The notes: generated by a model from the letters alone, not told the origin. A DNA stretch of 64,000 nt from Microplitis mediator (GCF_029852145.1 NC_079979.1:15057401-15121400); one strand, 5' to 3'; shown: positions 1 through 12,660, numbered from the stretch's first letter. Program-made: numbers and translations.

Positions 1-501
1 TTACGTATAGAAATTAAATTTCCACCAAAATATTCATATGTAATCGAATGTAATTAGAATTGACACGCAATAATAAATAGTATTCATTAAAAAACAAAAA
101 AAAAAAAAATATTATTTTCGATAAAGGTTTTCTATATCGAACACAATATTAATATTTGAATATTAAATTACTAATAAATTAATAATTACTGATAAATGTT
201 ATTTTAAATTATTCAGTTTATAAATATTTACACTAAACAAACATTAATTTCATTAATAATCGTAAATTTTAATTAAATTTCTCAAAATTAATTTTATACT
301 AAAATGAACAAAGCTTTCCTACAGACACATGTACGGTGATTCAACAATGCCGTTGAATTAAAATAGACGTTTTACTTGTAATGTACATAACATTTAAATG
401 TGTAAAAATTTATAATTTCGATTTGGTACAGAGAATTTAAAATTCTTTAAATATGATTGTAATATTTTGGGCAGAGGCAAATGACAAATTAATAATATGA
501 A
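1..501. other. AT-rich sequence without a recognisable gene
   Basis: Very AT-rich, frequent stops in all frames, no long ORF. I see no feature here. Confidence 0.6.
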
Positions 502-505
502 TTAA

Positions 506-1222
506 GGAGGTTCGACTGAAACTAGTGAGTCAAAGTAGTGTTTGAATTTTTTCGTTTGCTAAATTTTCCTAATAGTTATAAAAATTCATTATTTGAATTT
601 ATAATAACTTTACGAATTCATAAATTAATATTTATTACTTATTTAATTAAAGAAAGTAATGAAATTACTTGGTTATTTTTGACTCATATGATTTAATAAA
701 AAGATTTGGCAACAGCGTGTTCTAACTTCTTACACATCGATATTCAAATTAGAGCGGGAAAAATTTATTTCTAATCTCGTCTCTCATTAATGTATTTCTA
801 TCTTTGTTTTTTCTTTCAGCTGCTTCCACGACGTTGCCAAACCCTCAATAATATGTATCTCTGTCGATGAACCAGATTAAATAATAAAGTTTAACTTCAA
901 TTGTAGTAGCACTATATTGCTAAAATTTTATCATATTCTAAAAATATTCAAGTTTATAGAATGTGGTTTTTTATTTCTTAAACTTGGGAGGTTATTAATG
1001 AAAAAAATTGAATAAGTCATGACGAAGCTTGTCCGCCATAAGAGTCTGTGTATATTAAGAACTTTAAAAACGTCATTTTTAAATCTTTTTTTCTAAAAAA
1101 CTAGACGGTGGATCATATTCAAATTTTGAGAATACATAGATAAAGTACTTCTTTACATGTATACTAAGTTTCAAATCTTAAAGTTGGAAAATCCTTTTTA
1201 CATTAGATTCGGTCGAACCTCC
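506..1222. mobile_element. TTAA-flanked inverted-repeat element (piggyBac-like MITE)
   Basis: The ends are perfect 11-bp inverted repeats (GGAGGTTCGAC at 506-516 and its complement at 1212-1222), with weaker matching inward. Both ends are flanked by TTAA (502-505 and 1223-1226). A TTAA target duplication is the hallmark of piggyBac-type transposition. No transposase is encoded in the 717 bp, so it is non-autonomous. Superfamily assignment is inference from the TTAA only. Confidence 0.7.
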
Positions 1223-1333
1223 TTAAGAGATTGAAATACATGATTTTCAAATGCACCGTTTTCATATATAAAGAGTTAAATCATGAAATAAAATGTATAT
1301 AAACTTTATTTAGTGCCAACTTGGTCAAAAGCA

Positions 1334-3487
1334 CACTGAGAGAAAAAATCGGTTTTCTGAACTAAGGCATCGTAGTTCACAGACGACTCAGCTATTGAAG
1401 TCAGTTTCAGTAACTAATACGCCACAGTAAAGTGCTCTACGACTTCATAGTCGTTCTTAATATTTTTAGTTACATATACTAAGATAGCAATAATGAACAT
1501 AACTAGTTTAGGGAAAGTTTTTATTACTATCAGTTTAAAGTTAACATAACTATAATTTATATTGTAGTAAGCAATTTATTCTTAGTCTAATAAACATTAA
1601 GATTATTGTGATGTTAATAATGTACACTTAGTTCTTCAGATCATTTATAATAGTAGCAATAAGTATTTGTGTCTAGATGTACACACTAGAAAATCGAACT
1701 TTCTGCGAATGTACTATTTTGACTCATTGTAACTAAACATTCATAGTTACCATTGCCATAATTTAGTATTGCAAGAAACAAAATTATTTAGCGATCTGTA
1801 GTGCAAATTTTGTTTTATTGTTACTGAATTCTTTTTTCTTTAATAGCCAACATTTATATGATAAATACAGAAATTTTTTTTTCTATTACATTAAATGTAC
1901 TTGATGTTTTTCTATTATTACAAAAATTATTTTAGGAAACATTATTGTTAAACATTAATGTCATAATGTAATTTAGTACATACTATATTACAATAAAAAA
2001 TGATACTAGTCACTCTGTCAAATAACAGAGAAATACTAATGCCAGAATCGTTCTCAAGCTTGGAATATAATACTTCTGAAATAAATTTCTTACCAGGGAC
2101 ACTACAAAAGGTGGGCGCGATCTAGTGGCGAGCACCGAACTACTCCCAATGCTGTTGCCTTGCTCTGGTGACTTCTCTCTCCTCCATATAGATGTTTTCT
2201 CCCAAGAAATTTATCCCTTAGTTTAAGCAACTATTCTGTTTTGGTTGGAGCATAAAAAGTTCTTGCGTTAAATAATAATACTCATTCCGAGATATTTTAT
2301 TTTCTTTAAACAAAAAAGTGCAGATTGCTACAAAAAACTATTACATCTTGCTTCAAAAAAATATCTAATATTAAGAAATAAAAACTTCTGTAACATGTAA
2401 AAATTTATCTTGAATTTTTATCTCGAATCGAAATATTTTTTTTCAAGTAAACATATTCTCACGCTTAAATCGAAAAATTTTTACTTATTTAAAGAGTTTT
2501 AATTTCTTATTATAGGAGATATGTTTTGTAGCAAGATATGTTAGTTTTTAGTAACAATTGCATTTTTTAGTTTGAAGAAAATAAATTTTCTCAGAATAAC
2601 TACTATTTTTTTAACGCGAGAATTTTTGTATGCTTCAACCAAAAAAAAAAAAAAAAAAAAAAGTTGTTTAAGCTAAAAGGAAAATTTATTGGGAAAAAAG
2701 ATATAAATTATCTTGATTGATTTTCATTTTAATAAATAATTCCGAATTGATTGACAACAAAAAATTTTTACACGCCCTTTTGGTACAAAAAAATATTTTT
2801 TTTTTCACTTTTTTAATCGATCTTCACATTTTTAACAATTCGGAATTGCTAAGCAAAAAAAATGTTTGATACGCTTCTTTGGCTCAGCAGAACCAATAAG
2901 GTGTTTATTTTGCAGTACGCACTTTTGGCATTAGGATCGGAATTTATAGCTAGGGAAACTAAATATTAAGGATATCCATAACTATATTCTCCTTTGAATT
3001 TTTTTTTACAGTTGATTATTAGTCAGCAGAAATATTCTATAATTATTAAATTAACTGGAAATTGGTTGTTTAGACGACTAAGATGAAATAGTACGGTTGA
3101 TACTTTTGTCAGTAGTAAAAGAAACTAAATAAATGCAGTTCTATGAAACGACGACTAAACTCTTAGTTGAGTCAACTATTAAAATTATTTCTACCAACTA
3201 TCATACAGTCACTAAGCTAACATAGTTTCTGTATCTATATTATGTTAATCGACCCAATGATAAAGGTAATATTGTGTTCACTACTAAGTCTTGATTTAAA
3301 AAGATTGAAGTTTTGTAGTGACTATAATGAGGCAAAAATAGTTTCTTAAGATTAGTTAATGTAACTATTTTTTCGTGCTGATTCACACTAGTATATAGTT
3401 CCAGTAACAATAAAAATTGGTTAAGGAGACTATATTTTTATATCTGTCGCTGAATAGTTCAGGTTACTAAGCACTTTTCTCTCAGTG
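1334..3487. mobile_element. 2.15-kb element with CACTGAGAGAAAA terminal inverted repeats
   Basis: CACTGAGAGAAAA at 1334-1346 recurs as an exact inverted copy at 3475-3487. The interior is rich in short palindromic words (for example TTAGTTGAGTCAACTA near 3165) and holds a large hairpin (2194-2699). No ORF of useful length lies between the ends, so this would be a non-autonomous DNA transposon. The flanking target duplication is at most 2 bp (CA), so the boundaries rest on the inverted ends alone. Confidence 0.55.
2194..2699. repeat. Long hairpin (arms of about 210-230 nt) nested in the 2.15-kb element
   Basis: The arm from about 2194 to 2407 (TCCCAAGAAATTTATCCC onward) is matched by the reverse complement of about 2468-2699. 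Shared blocks include TTTAAGCAACT, GGTTGGAGCATA/GGTTGAAGCATA and TCGCGTTAAA/TTGCGTTAAA. A poly-A run (2641-2662) interrupts one arm. The loop is only about 60 nt. This is a foldback element or a head-to-head duplication; transcribed, it would form a long dsRNA. Confidence 0.75.
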
Positions 3488-4013
3488 CAATGTGTATTAA
3501 ATTCAACAATATGAATAAAATAACATATCTGAATTTTTTTGAAACTGGTCTCTTCAAAATTAGAGAACATCTACTATTCTTATTGAATAACTTGCTTAAT
3601 TTGGCACTAAGTGAAATATATATATATATATTAAAATTATGGCTGCTAAACAAAATCATGAAATTAAATAAACTATTTTATTCGATGCGTAAAGTTATAA
3701 TTTATCGAATGAAATGTTTCTCATTCGGAAATTTCAGTTTATATCTGAGAACGGTTCATTTGAAATTCCCATTTGCTAATGTGTGCAACAAGGGCCGTTT
3801 CGTTTGTTCATATATGTGTGAGAAAGGGAATAGTGGCATACCCTCTTAAAGTAAAATTAATAATTTTGAATATCGATGGCCTAATTCTCACACGTCGTAA
3901 CCCAGACTCAACGATTGCTGAATTTCAAAACACAGTAACTGACAAAAATAAAATTTTTAAAATATGAATTAAATCATATTCACAAGACTTCACTGGAACT
4001 AAAAATACCAAAA
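3488..4013. other. No gene seen
   Basis: Overlapping short ORFs on both strands are AT-rich and low in complexity (ILNFK-type composition), with no conserved motif or splice context. I regard them as chance. Confidence 0.5.
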
Positions 4014-4020
4014 AATTTGA

Positions 4021-4156
4021 ATACTCTCTAAACATGAATAAGTAGATATTCACTAATTCCAAGTGCAAACCGAACCACTAATTTCAAAAAGTGGTTCGGT
4101 TGGCACTCAGAATTAGTGAATATTCACTTATTTCACTTATTCATGTTTAGAGAGTA
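4021..4156. mobile_element. 136-bp near-perfect palindromic MITE
   Basis: The sequence folds back on itself: TACTCTCTAAACATGAATAA (from 4022) is mirrored by its complement ending at 4156. The centre lies near 4085, between AACCGAACCACT and AGTGGTTCGGTT. Flanking AATTTGA at 4014-4020 and 4157-4163 may be a 7-bp target duplication. There is no coding capacity. Confidence 0.7.
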
Positions 4157-4988
4157 AATTTGAAATTTGATTTTGAGAAATTTTTTCCTTACTGTGTTTT
4201 GAAATTGGGCAGCCGTCAAGATCAATTGACATTTTTACAACAATCGGTTAATTAATTAACTTTATGCCTAATTTCGAAATATTTAAATCTAAAAAAATTT
4301 TTGAAATTATTTAGAAAATCAAACTGACTACAATGTAATTATAGCCAGTTTTCAATGTCTCCAGTGCAATTTGTTTTTGTGGATTACGACGTTTCAAAAT
4401 TATATCGATATATTTTGTTTAACACAGTGACGTATAAAAAAAATTCAAGTTAAAACAACGAAAAAAAAATAAAACAAATAAGATTTATGAAAAGAATCTC
4501 TAAGAGGATCGTTTCAAGTACATCGCTTCATCGCACATTTATCATCGTGAAATTCTAAAATAAAAAGGAATGACACATAAAAAGTATAAGAATGTAGACT
4601 CAAAGGATTTTCTCCATATATTTTTTTTCTCATATTTCTCAATAACTTTTTTCCCTCGCCGGCATATTTATGCTTGTTTTAATCTCTTTATAACAAATAA
4701 TAAAAAAGGGCCAAAAAAAAAAAATAATAAATCTGTCCAACAGTTAACTAATTGACTCTCTACCACTATTTCCTCCCTTTCTTACTACATATTTTTTTTT
4801 TGTTCATTTCCTATCTCGTTATCTCGCAATTGAACAATTTGCCATGAATAAAGAATTCATTAGGGCGTGACTAAGTCAATTGTGTTCTTGATCCAGCATT
4901 AAATGCATATTTTATAGAAGTTGATTTAATAAACTGTAAGCCAAGAGTTTCATAATAATAACAGTAATAATTATACTAATAATTATAC
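4157..4988. other. No gene seen
   Basis: AT-rich sequence with poly-A and poly-T runs. The 61-residue ORF at 4570 is Lys/Asn/Phe-rich low-complexity sequence and is not called. Confidence 0.5.

Positions 4989-5076
<88 letters not shown>
4989..5076. repeat. (AAT)n microsatellite
   Basis: About 29 nearly uninterrupted ATA/TAA triplets. It creates a spurious poly-isoleucine ORF on the minus strand. Confidence 0.95.
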
Positions 5077-5077
<1 letters not shown>

Positions 5078-5929
5078 TTAGAAATGAAGGATGTTAAATG
5101 TAGCAAAGTTAGAACAGAGACAGAGAGAGAAAGTTAAACGTGAAAGGATATTTAAATGTGCGATGTAAAATAAAAAGAGAAATAAAATAAACGAGAAGCT
5201 TTCTAAGCTCTCGGCATTATCACCCACTACTCAACTGCTGAGAGGAAAGCTCAAGTGTTTTGAACGAGTTGTACGAAAAAGTAATTAAAGGCAACTGTCG
5301 AGAAAGTTCTCATCATTCGGCAATTGTTATTCGCGCCCTTGTGAAATGTGTCACTATTGAAAAAATAATTTAAAAATAAGAAATAAATAAATATGAATTA
5401 GAAGTAATTAAAAAATTCGATAGGGGATATGAAGTGAGTAAGAGCAAGAGTTGAAGTAAAATCCCACAGAGAGGCACTCGTTGATGATACCTCTGGCATG
5501 CAGACGGGCGTTAAACTCTAAACGGCGGGATAAGCTCGCGACAAGGGTTTACGAGCTTTAGGCGTCGACGACCCTCATGGGCTCTTCTACATCCTCTATC
5601 ACATCCTCTCGAGGCTCTTCCAATCACACCAGCCTCTTAATCACGACTCAGATCACACTGAAGAACACTTTTAAGTTAACTCGAAAATTTACAACTCGGT
5701 ATAAAAAATAAACAAAATATTAACTTTAAACTTGTTAAAACTTTTTTTTATCTTCAGAACAAACTTTAAACTTTAAATATCATTTAATTATTTCTATCAA
5801 TGCTTACTCCCGTATCCACTTTTATTCAATGCTGTAGAGGAAGATAATCGTGAAAATAAAACTTTTAAAAAGTTATTTAAACGGATAAATATACACTCGG
5901 TTTGATAAATAAAAAATAAACAAACTTAC
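5077..5929 (-). other. Probable first intron of the minus-strand gene starting at 5,981
   Basis: This stretch begins (on the minus strand) with the donor GTAAGTTTG at 5929-5921. A moderately GC-richer patch lies at about 5465-5650. I found no convincing second exon there, so later exons are probably beyond the left edge. Confidence 0.35.
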
Positions 5930-5981
5930 CGGCGATCAAGAGCAGTAGATAAGTAATTGCTTGTTGAACTTTTTTATCCAT
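5930..5981 (-). CDS. First coding exon with signal peptide, gene unidentified (partial)
   Basis: On the minus strand an ATG at 5981-5979 opens MDKKVQQAITYLLLLIAG and ends after 17 codons plus one base at a consensus donor (G|GTAAGTTTG). A charged start followed by a hydrophobic run TYLLLLIA is typical of a cleaved signal peptide, so the product would be secreted or a surface protein. A first exon ending inside or just after the signal peptide, with a large first intron, is common in insect genes. The exon follows (in transcription order) a CpG-rich stretch that looks like a promoter/5' UTR. The rest of the protein is not visible here, so I assign no function. This would be wrong if no transcript starts here. 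Confidence 0.45.
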
Positions 5982-6182
5982 TGCACTTGAATAAAAGTTT
6001 TTTTATACATTTAAAAAAATTTCATCACAATAAATTCACTTGTATACACGTTTTTTTTTTCTTAATTTAATTCCATGGAACTAAATTTTCATTTACTTTA
6101 AAAAACTTTTTTTTTTTTTTAAATTTTTTTTTATAAAAATAAATCGTGGGATTAAAAAAATAAATATTTATTTATCGTTAGT

Positions 6183-6480
6183 CTGGACTTCTCGTGCGGT
6201 AATTTTCCGAGTCATCTTTTCGCTCATTGAGCATTGGGGTGCGTAATAATAATAACAATAACAATTATTATTAAAGCGTTCGCGCGAGTTTGAATCGGAG
6301 AGACTCGAGGGAATCGGTCAGTGAGTCGGATACGGAGAACGAAAACAAACGCGACGATTTCTGACTTGCAACTGATGTAGGGGATGCTGCATCGGGGAAC
6401 GTTTGCGCCGGCTTAACGCGCCCGCGCATCGCAGAATCTTCGCGCATACAACCCCCTGCCGCGCTCTGTCATCCCTTATA
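6183..6480 (-). promoter_or_regulatory. CpG-rich promoter/5' UTR region of the 5.98-kb gene
   Basis: In a window that is otherwise strongly AT-rich, this stretch is rich in CpG (GCGCGAG, CGCCCGCGCATCGC, TTCGCGCAT). It lies 200-500 bp upstream of the signal-peptide ATG on the minus strand. An initiator-like TCAGT occurs on the minus strand near 6376. Extent and start site are inferred from composition. Confidence 0.4.
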
Positions 6481-6990
6481 GTTAGCTCTTTCTTTTTTTG
6501 TAAGAAAAATAAAAAAAACAGAAGATGAAGTGAGACGGAAAATTCTCGTATGGCACCCTTATTACTGTTTTTTCTCCTACCATTTACCCTAAGTTACAGT
6601 ATCTTTCTCCCTTTCGTTCCTTTCAACGGCTTGTATCTCAAACACTAAAGAGTTTCTCGGGGAATTCAATTGAATTCTTGCAAACGAGCGAAGAAAGAGA
6701 CTGATTGTACTCTTCAACGGCAATTTATATGTTAACTCGAATAGATTGGCTAAAAGTCATGCATATTATTTCCTTAATTTATTATACGGACAAAATACAA
6801 GACTAAATTAAATGTTAATTCGAAAATTACATTGTGAATGTTTAGCATAAATATTTTTATTTATGCTTTTAGTCGTTTATATTAAAATTTAGCAAAACAG
6901 AAGAAGAAACGAAAAATTTTTCAATGGTAGATTTTTTTTTCCTTTTACTCTAAATTTGTTTAAAAATTTTGAATGTCTTGTGAGATTGTC
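6481..6990. other. No gene seen
   Basis: AT-rich, no long ORF and no clear repeat structure. It may be upstream regulatory sequence of the minus-strand gene at 5.98 kb. Confidence 0.4.
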
Positions 6991-7440
6991 GTAGTACAGA
7001 GTGATTTTAAAATATCCATACAAAGTCGCCGAGCTTCGAAATTTTCCCATAGATCGGCCGATGCCTGGTTTGCAATGATTGGCCAATAAATGGCTAACTA
7101 TACTGGCCCGTGCATGGTGAATCATTGGCAGCCGTCTTTTTGCTTATAAAAACGGCGCACAATTAACCGCCGTTCGTTGGCCAACGGTTTGATCGAGTGC
7201 TCTTGATACCAAGCTTTGGCCGATGATTGATTGCCACGATTAGCCAATGCTTGCAATTGCCATGCTTGGCATACCGTCATCATAATCCGATATTTAGCCG
7301 ATCTTTGGCCGATGCTTCAAAATTGGCAGCCATTCACGACCCACTTTTTTTTGTTTGCCATGAAAAGACGAATTTCAATGCCCGTTTACGCGTCGGGACG
7401 CAAAAATTTCAGGTCAATACAATTTTGCAGATTTTTGAAA
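6990..7440. repeat. Interspersed repeat with recurrent TTGGCCGATG words
   Basis: The word GGCCGATGC/GGCCAATGC recurs about ten times in both orientations (for example 7057, 7079, 7181, 7218, 7244, 7309). The stretch is GC-richer than its flanks. This resembles a MITE with many subterminal repeats, but I could not define matching ends. The two overlapping ORFs here are by-products of the repeats. Confidence 0.45.
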
Positions 7441-10357
7441 AATCGGTTTCTTACTTAAGGCAGAAGACGTCTAATTTCTGCCGGCTAAATTAATTTTTCA
7501 CTTTATTTTAACGCTGTCTGATTCGTTTATTTTAAACCTGAAAATAATCATATCTCCTATCAACCAAGTTGACAGTTCAATTTCTACGTAGGCTATTGGT
7601 TTAAAATTATCACGTTTTGATTGTCTTCAGGCATTTAAACTCTTGCGTTTAATACTTGTAATTATGAAAAATATAGTATGTGGTGCAGGATAAAACAGGA
7701 TTTTAGAGTGTGATGTCGGTTTTGCTCTGGCAGTCACTTACACTCCCATCTGAAATATTCTCGTTTCATCCTTCGTCACTCAATAAACTATTAATTAAAA
7801 CTAATATTCCCGCCACTAAATTTTCATTAGAAATATAGAGATCGTTCTCTTGAATTTACAAAATTTTTCCGGCCTAATTTCGAATATTAAGGACTTAGTT
7901 CTAAATTTCAATTAAATTTTTTAAAATCAGTTAAATTCAGAAATTTTGATAAAAAAAATTTTATTTACAAAAAATTCTATAAATAACAAAAAAAAGTTTT
8001 GAAGAAATTTGAACTTCTGATTTTGAAAAAAGTTAATTGTATTTCTATACAGGATTTTATTATCGGTTGACTATTTGGAAGGTTTTAACTTTCGTAAAAA
8101 AATGAGTGACAAGTAAAACGATTATGTGTTCAATTACGGATACTAAAAATGATAAATAAAATAGTGGATGCATGTTTTCGTAGAAAAACTATTTTGTAAA
8201 GTGTAAAAATATTTCAATGAGTAGTATTTTTCAATCAATCAAAAAGTTATATCAAATGGAATTTTATGATTAATGTTTGACGTACTTTTTTTTTTATTGT
8301 TTCTCTTTGTAAACATGAACTCTCGTAATAACACGATTGTTTACTTCATTCCTTTATGATAAATTTCTAATAAAAACATACTTGTGAATTTTTTTTTTAC
8401 AAAACGACAGACTTGAAAACTAGTAAAGAGAGAACAGGGAACAGTTCCTGGAGTTTATGAATTCTTTGTATTCCGAAGCATGCATACGAGACGGATTTAA
8501 CGAATAGTGAATTCAATCTCGTGAATTTTTTTGCAATATTATAAATCAAAACGTAAAGTTGTTAATAAATAATATTAGTCTAGTTTAATAATGAACTGAT
8601 GTCTGATCATTTTTACCCGAAGCCACCTTGCGCCCTAATGACCTTTGACATTAAAAGTAACCAGAGAATCGATTGATTGTATTGAATTTGATCCGATAAT
8701 TATCAAGAACATGATTAATAAATGAATCATGAGTGTTGAAATTTAACGTAAGTTTGAAATTATAAATATAAATGGAGTAGAATTCGAAATTAATAATATA
8801 TAAGAGAAGGTTTTAAAATATTTTAAAAATAAGGACAAGATGGCACAGGGACGAAAATGAGGCGAAATCGAGATCGGAAAGCCGTTAAGCTTGTGCACTA
8901 ACGTTACGTCGACATTCCAACCCAGCTGGGGATAATTGGAAATTGCTCAGCTACCGCAATATACCCTCGAGTGACTCTCTGATTCCATGACACTATCCAG
9001 CACTACTTAACCTCCACAAAAAAAAATAAAAGATTTTCCAAAAAAAAATTAAATTAAAATCTCTTTTATTAGTAGAATTATAAAATATATATATCTGACA
9101 TATTTTGCAGCAACGTTTTTTTCACGCTCACTGCTCAAAATTGTTAACCATGTAATAAAAAAAGAACCCTCTCATTAAGGCTCTAAATTAAAATTTTCAA
9201 ATGTCGCTTAGAATTTCGTAATTTTTTCCACAATAAACAAAAACAGAAAATATTTGATTCCATTTATTGATATTTTTACTACAAGAATATTCTTCCGGAC
9301 TTATAGGTCATACATATGTTATACATAGTTTCATATATACAGAACATGTTAAAACCTTTAGAAAGTATTTAAATTATTTTTTTTTCTATACTTTGATTTA
9401 AAATCCCTACACATTTTAAAATTTTCAATTGATCGTTATTTTCTTAATGCCTTTTTTCTAAACCATTTAATCCACTACAAAATTGTTGTTCAATATTTCT
9501 ATGTAATGTCGAAATTTGAGTACCAGTATTAATTTCCATATTTTGATTGGGGCATCTTAAAAAATTGTTAGCGAACCCCAAGAAGAAATTGATCAAATCG
9601 ACGGAAAAAATCTATACTGATCTACATATATATCAATTTATTATCTACGCAGATCTAAAGGATTTTTTCCCGGGACTTTTGAATTTCAAATTAGTGGATA
9701 TTACAAAGAGAATATTTTTTTTGGGTCTACTAAATGACTCCACAGTGAAAATGAGAAAAATGTTACTGCCAAAATGCCACATTTTGGAATATATATATGT
9801 ATATATAATATATTTATATTTGCTATAGATTGAATTAAATTGCAATCTCGTTGCACATGAGTATGATAAATAGTTATAGATAAAAAACATAGGATATATA
9901 AATAAATATTGTTTCAAAACGATAAGCAGATAAATAAACCAAACGTCACTTTCGAAATAACAATCGCGATTGGATCTAAAGTGGAAAGAGGATAACGTTG
10001 TTGTTTCGAAGCAAGAAAAGATGAACGACGAAGCCACCATTTGAAAGTTGGATTCGTGTATCCGAAAATCCTGAATTCAATTCTCGGATATACATAAATA
10101 TATATGTGTGTGCGCATAAATGTATCCTGGTACTACACTTCACCTCTGTACGCTTTTTCATATATATCTATCACAAGAGTTAGGTGAAAAGTTAAATTGA
10201 TTTAGCTTTTGTTGTAGTACAGCGTACAGTGTCGACATATGAATTACCTTTACTAACATTTGTAATTACTCACAGCATATTTTAAAAACAGTATAATAAT
10301 TATCAACTTTATAATCTACTGTTCATAAAAAAAGTTTTGTCTATAGACTATCAATTT
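7441..10357. other. Gene-poor AT-rich stretch
   Basis: No ORF with protein-like composition. A GC-richer patch at 8830-9000 and another at 9960-10140 could be conserved non-coding sequence. The ORFs at 9547-10161 overlap on opposite strands, are Tyr/Ile/Phe-rich and are not called. Confidence 0.45.
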
Positions 10358-11067
10358 TTGCACACCTCAAGCGCGAAAGCGCTGAGGGTGCTTAATGATC
10401 GCTCTAAAGTTTTTGACTCATTCCCTCACATTAAATTTTCTCTATACTTTTTTTATTACAATAAAATGGGTCAAATTTTATACTAACACGAAAACAATTT
10501 GTTAAAGAATAACTTCGACCCAATCTTAAGTCGATTTATTATTCCATTAATTAAATATGAATTATTTTAATCCCAGTGACACGAGTTGAGAATTGTCCTG
10601 TATGAAACTTAGTAAACCAAATAACTCTCGATAGACACAATTAATCGGCCTAACCTTTTTTTTATTATCTTTGTATTATTGATCACAAGAACCCTATTGA
10701 AAATCACTATCTAAATACGTCTAGTTTAATTGTAATTAAATGAAATAATAAAACTGATTTTTCACGAAAAATTTAGCTGCCATTTTTATTTTTACTGTTG
10801 TAATTATTACAAAAGTAAATTTTTTTTTCTTTCTCCCCATCAACTACTGGCAGCAGCACTAGCGTAAAACAGTAGAATTGAAAAAAATGAGCGACATCTA
10901 CAACAAAAATGCGGGATATTTAGAAAAAATTTAAATAAAAAAAAAAATTAAACTGGAATCAAGAAATAAAAAAATCAAATTAATAATTTAAAAGTTGAAT
11001 AAAAATTCATAATAAAAAAAAAATAAAAGTAATGATTAAAAATAAAATGAGCGATTGAGGTGTGCAA
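10358..11067. mobile_element. TIR element with TTGCACACCTCAA ends
   Basis: TTGCACACCTCAAGCGC at 10358-10374 is mirrored by GCGATTGAGGTGTGCAA at 11051-11067. The same TTTTTGCACACCTCG motif occurs downstream of genes 1 and 3-5 of the array on the right (for example 44432, 48491, 50565, 55108; TTTTTGGACACCTCG at 46927 after gene 2), so this is a dispersed end sequence. There is no ORF inside. Confidence 0.5.
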
Positions 11068-12104
11068 TTTGGGATTTTCCAACATTTTTTCTTTATATTC
11101 ACTTTTACGTCCACGTGGGTAAATTCATTTTTTAAAAATTAAATATTTTTATACTGATTTTTTGTCATATAGTTTTTTAGTTCCCAGCAGAAAATTACTA
11201 ATTAATGGTAAAAATAATATTGAGTACTTTCAATAAATAAATTATTTAAAATCTCTAAAAAGCTTTCAACTGAATTAAAACTCGATAAAATATTTAAACT
11301 AACTAATTCATATAATTTATTTACGTGTACTCTATTATTGACAATTTTAACTCGAAATAGAGAGAATATAAATAAGAGTTTTGTAATAAGTTTGCGGTTT
11401 TATGAAAAATTTAATTATATTACACAAGTAACATAAATAATTTTCTTTTAATTACTGGTACAGTTGATAATTAAATATTCATAGATTCATTTTTTTTATA
11501 TGCGAATTTTTTACGAAAAATAAAAATTAAATTACTTAAATTTCATGAACAATAGATCGAAAAAATTTATTTATCGCAGTTGTCAAAAATTGATGAAGCT
11601 GGATTTCGAATGCTGAAGTTATTTGGTCTTTGATGGAAACTCAGATTTATTAATTACAATATATAATTCAATGCCTTTGCTATTGCAAATTTGTTTTGTA
11701 ATCATAGTTAATTGCTGTCAAGGTATGATGATTATGAAGCCGAGCATTATGTGTAGAAATAACAAGTATGAATACCGAAAGGAATAATTATCCTACGTTA
11801 CTAAAAGGAGTTTACAAATTTGTATAGTGACGAAATTTCCATTGAAAACTTGACGTAATTGGTAACTTGAGCGACATTCAATAGACTAAACAGAGAATAC
11901 ATATTGATATGAAATCTATTATCTGTTTTTCTAAATATTTTGTAATCTATACTTATAACGAAAATTATATATGGAAAGTTGGATTACTAAACGCAGAATC
12001 GATAGGAAGTGGTTGCTCGTTATCTACATACATTTTGTTTATGTATACCGACCTCATTCATTCAAATTTTTTGGTAATTATAATTAAACCTTTTAGTGAA
12101 TAGT
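11068..12104. other. No gene seen
   Basis: AT-rich, no supported coding sequence. The 64-codon ORF at 11909 shows no domain or splice context. Confidence 0.45.
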
Positions 12105-12660
12105 ATATTTTTTCCTGCTATGAAAATGGTGACGCGACCGGAGATCCGAAGACAATAGATCCGCGACATTAGATCCGCGACAATTGATCCTTGCGACGAT
12201 TGATCCGCCGATAAAATTTATTCATACACATAAATGTGAAAAATTTGTGTGTGAGTATATTTTTTATGTTACACGCACACAAAATTAGTGAAAAAAGGGC
12301 GTAATTTTTCACATTAATATGTGTGTGAGTATATTTTATCGGCGGATCAATCGTCGCAAGGATCAATTGTCGCGGATCTAATGTCGCGGATCTATTGTCT
12401 TCGGATCTCCGGTCGCGTAACCATGAAAATTGAAAATTTCCAAAAACTAGAGAAGTTGTTGATTTCGATCCGACTTTCGAAAATCGAGTTTTCATCAGTT
12501 CTCGAGGTTTTAAGGTCCTAGGAAGCTATTCAGAGTATTTCCGGATGAACGTCCGGCAGCGTGTGTGTGTAAACTTTTTTTGTCCAACGATATCTTCCAG
12601 TAACTAAATTTTTACTATGTTGTTAGTAGAAATTGCACTTTATTTGCATACTATCAAGTA
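12105..12660 (+). repeat. AACTTCCCGC-family repeat copy, split by a foldback insertion
   Basis: From 12423 the sequence matches the family seen at 16,027 and 51,212 (ATGAAAATTGAAAA, CGATCCGACTTTCGAAAATC, GGTCCTAGGAAGCTATTC, a GTGTGTGTG run). Its first bases (CCTGCTATGAAAAT at 12114-12127) lie on the far side of the foldback at 12,128-12,422. The copy is truncated on the right. Confidence 0.65.
12128..12422. mobile_element. 295-bp foldback transposon with 8-bp target duplication
   Basis: The arms are about 90 nt long and nearly perfect (GGTGACGCGACCGGAGATCC from 12128; complement ending at 12422 as GGTCGCGTAACC). They contain repeated GATCCGCGACA/GATCC words. ATGAAAAT occurs directly on both sides (12120-12127 and 12423-12430), which gives an 8-bp target duplication, and the interrupted target is an identifiable older repeat. 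An 8-bp duplication fits hAT- or P-type transposition. It is non-autonomous. ORFs across it are by-products. Confidence 0.8.
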
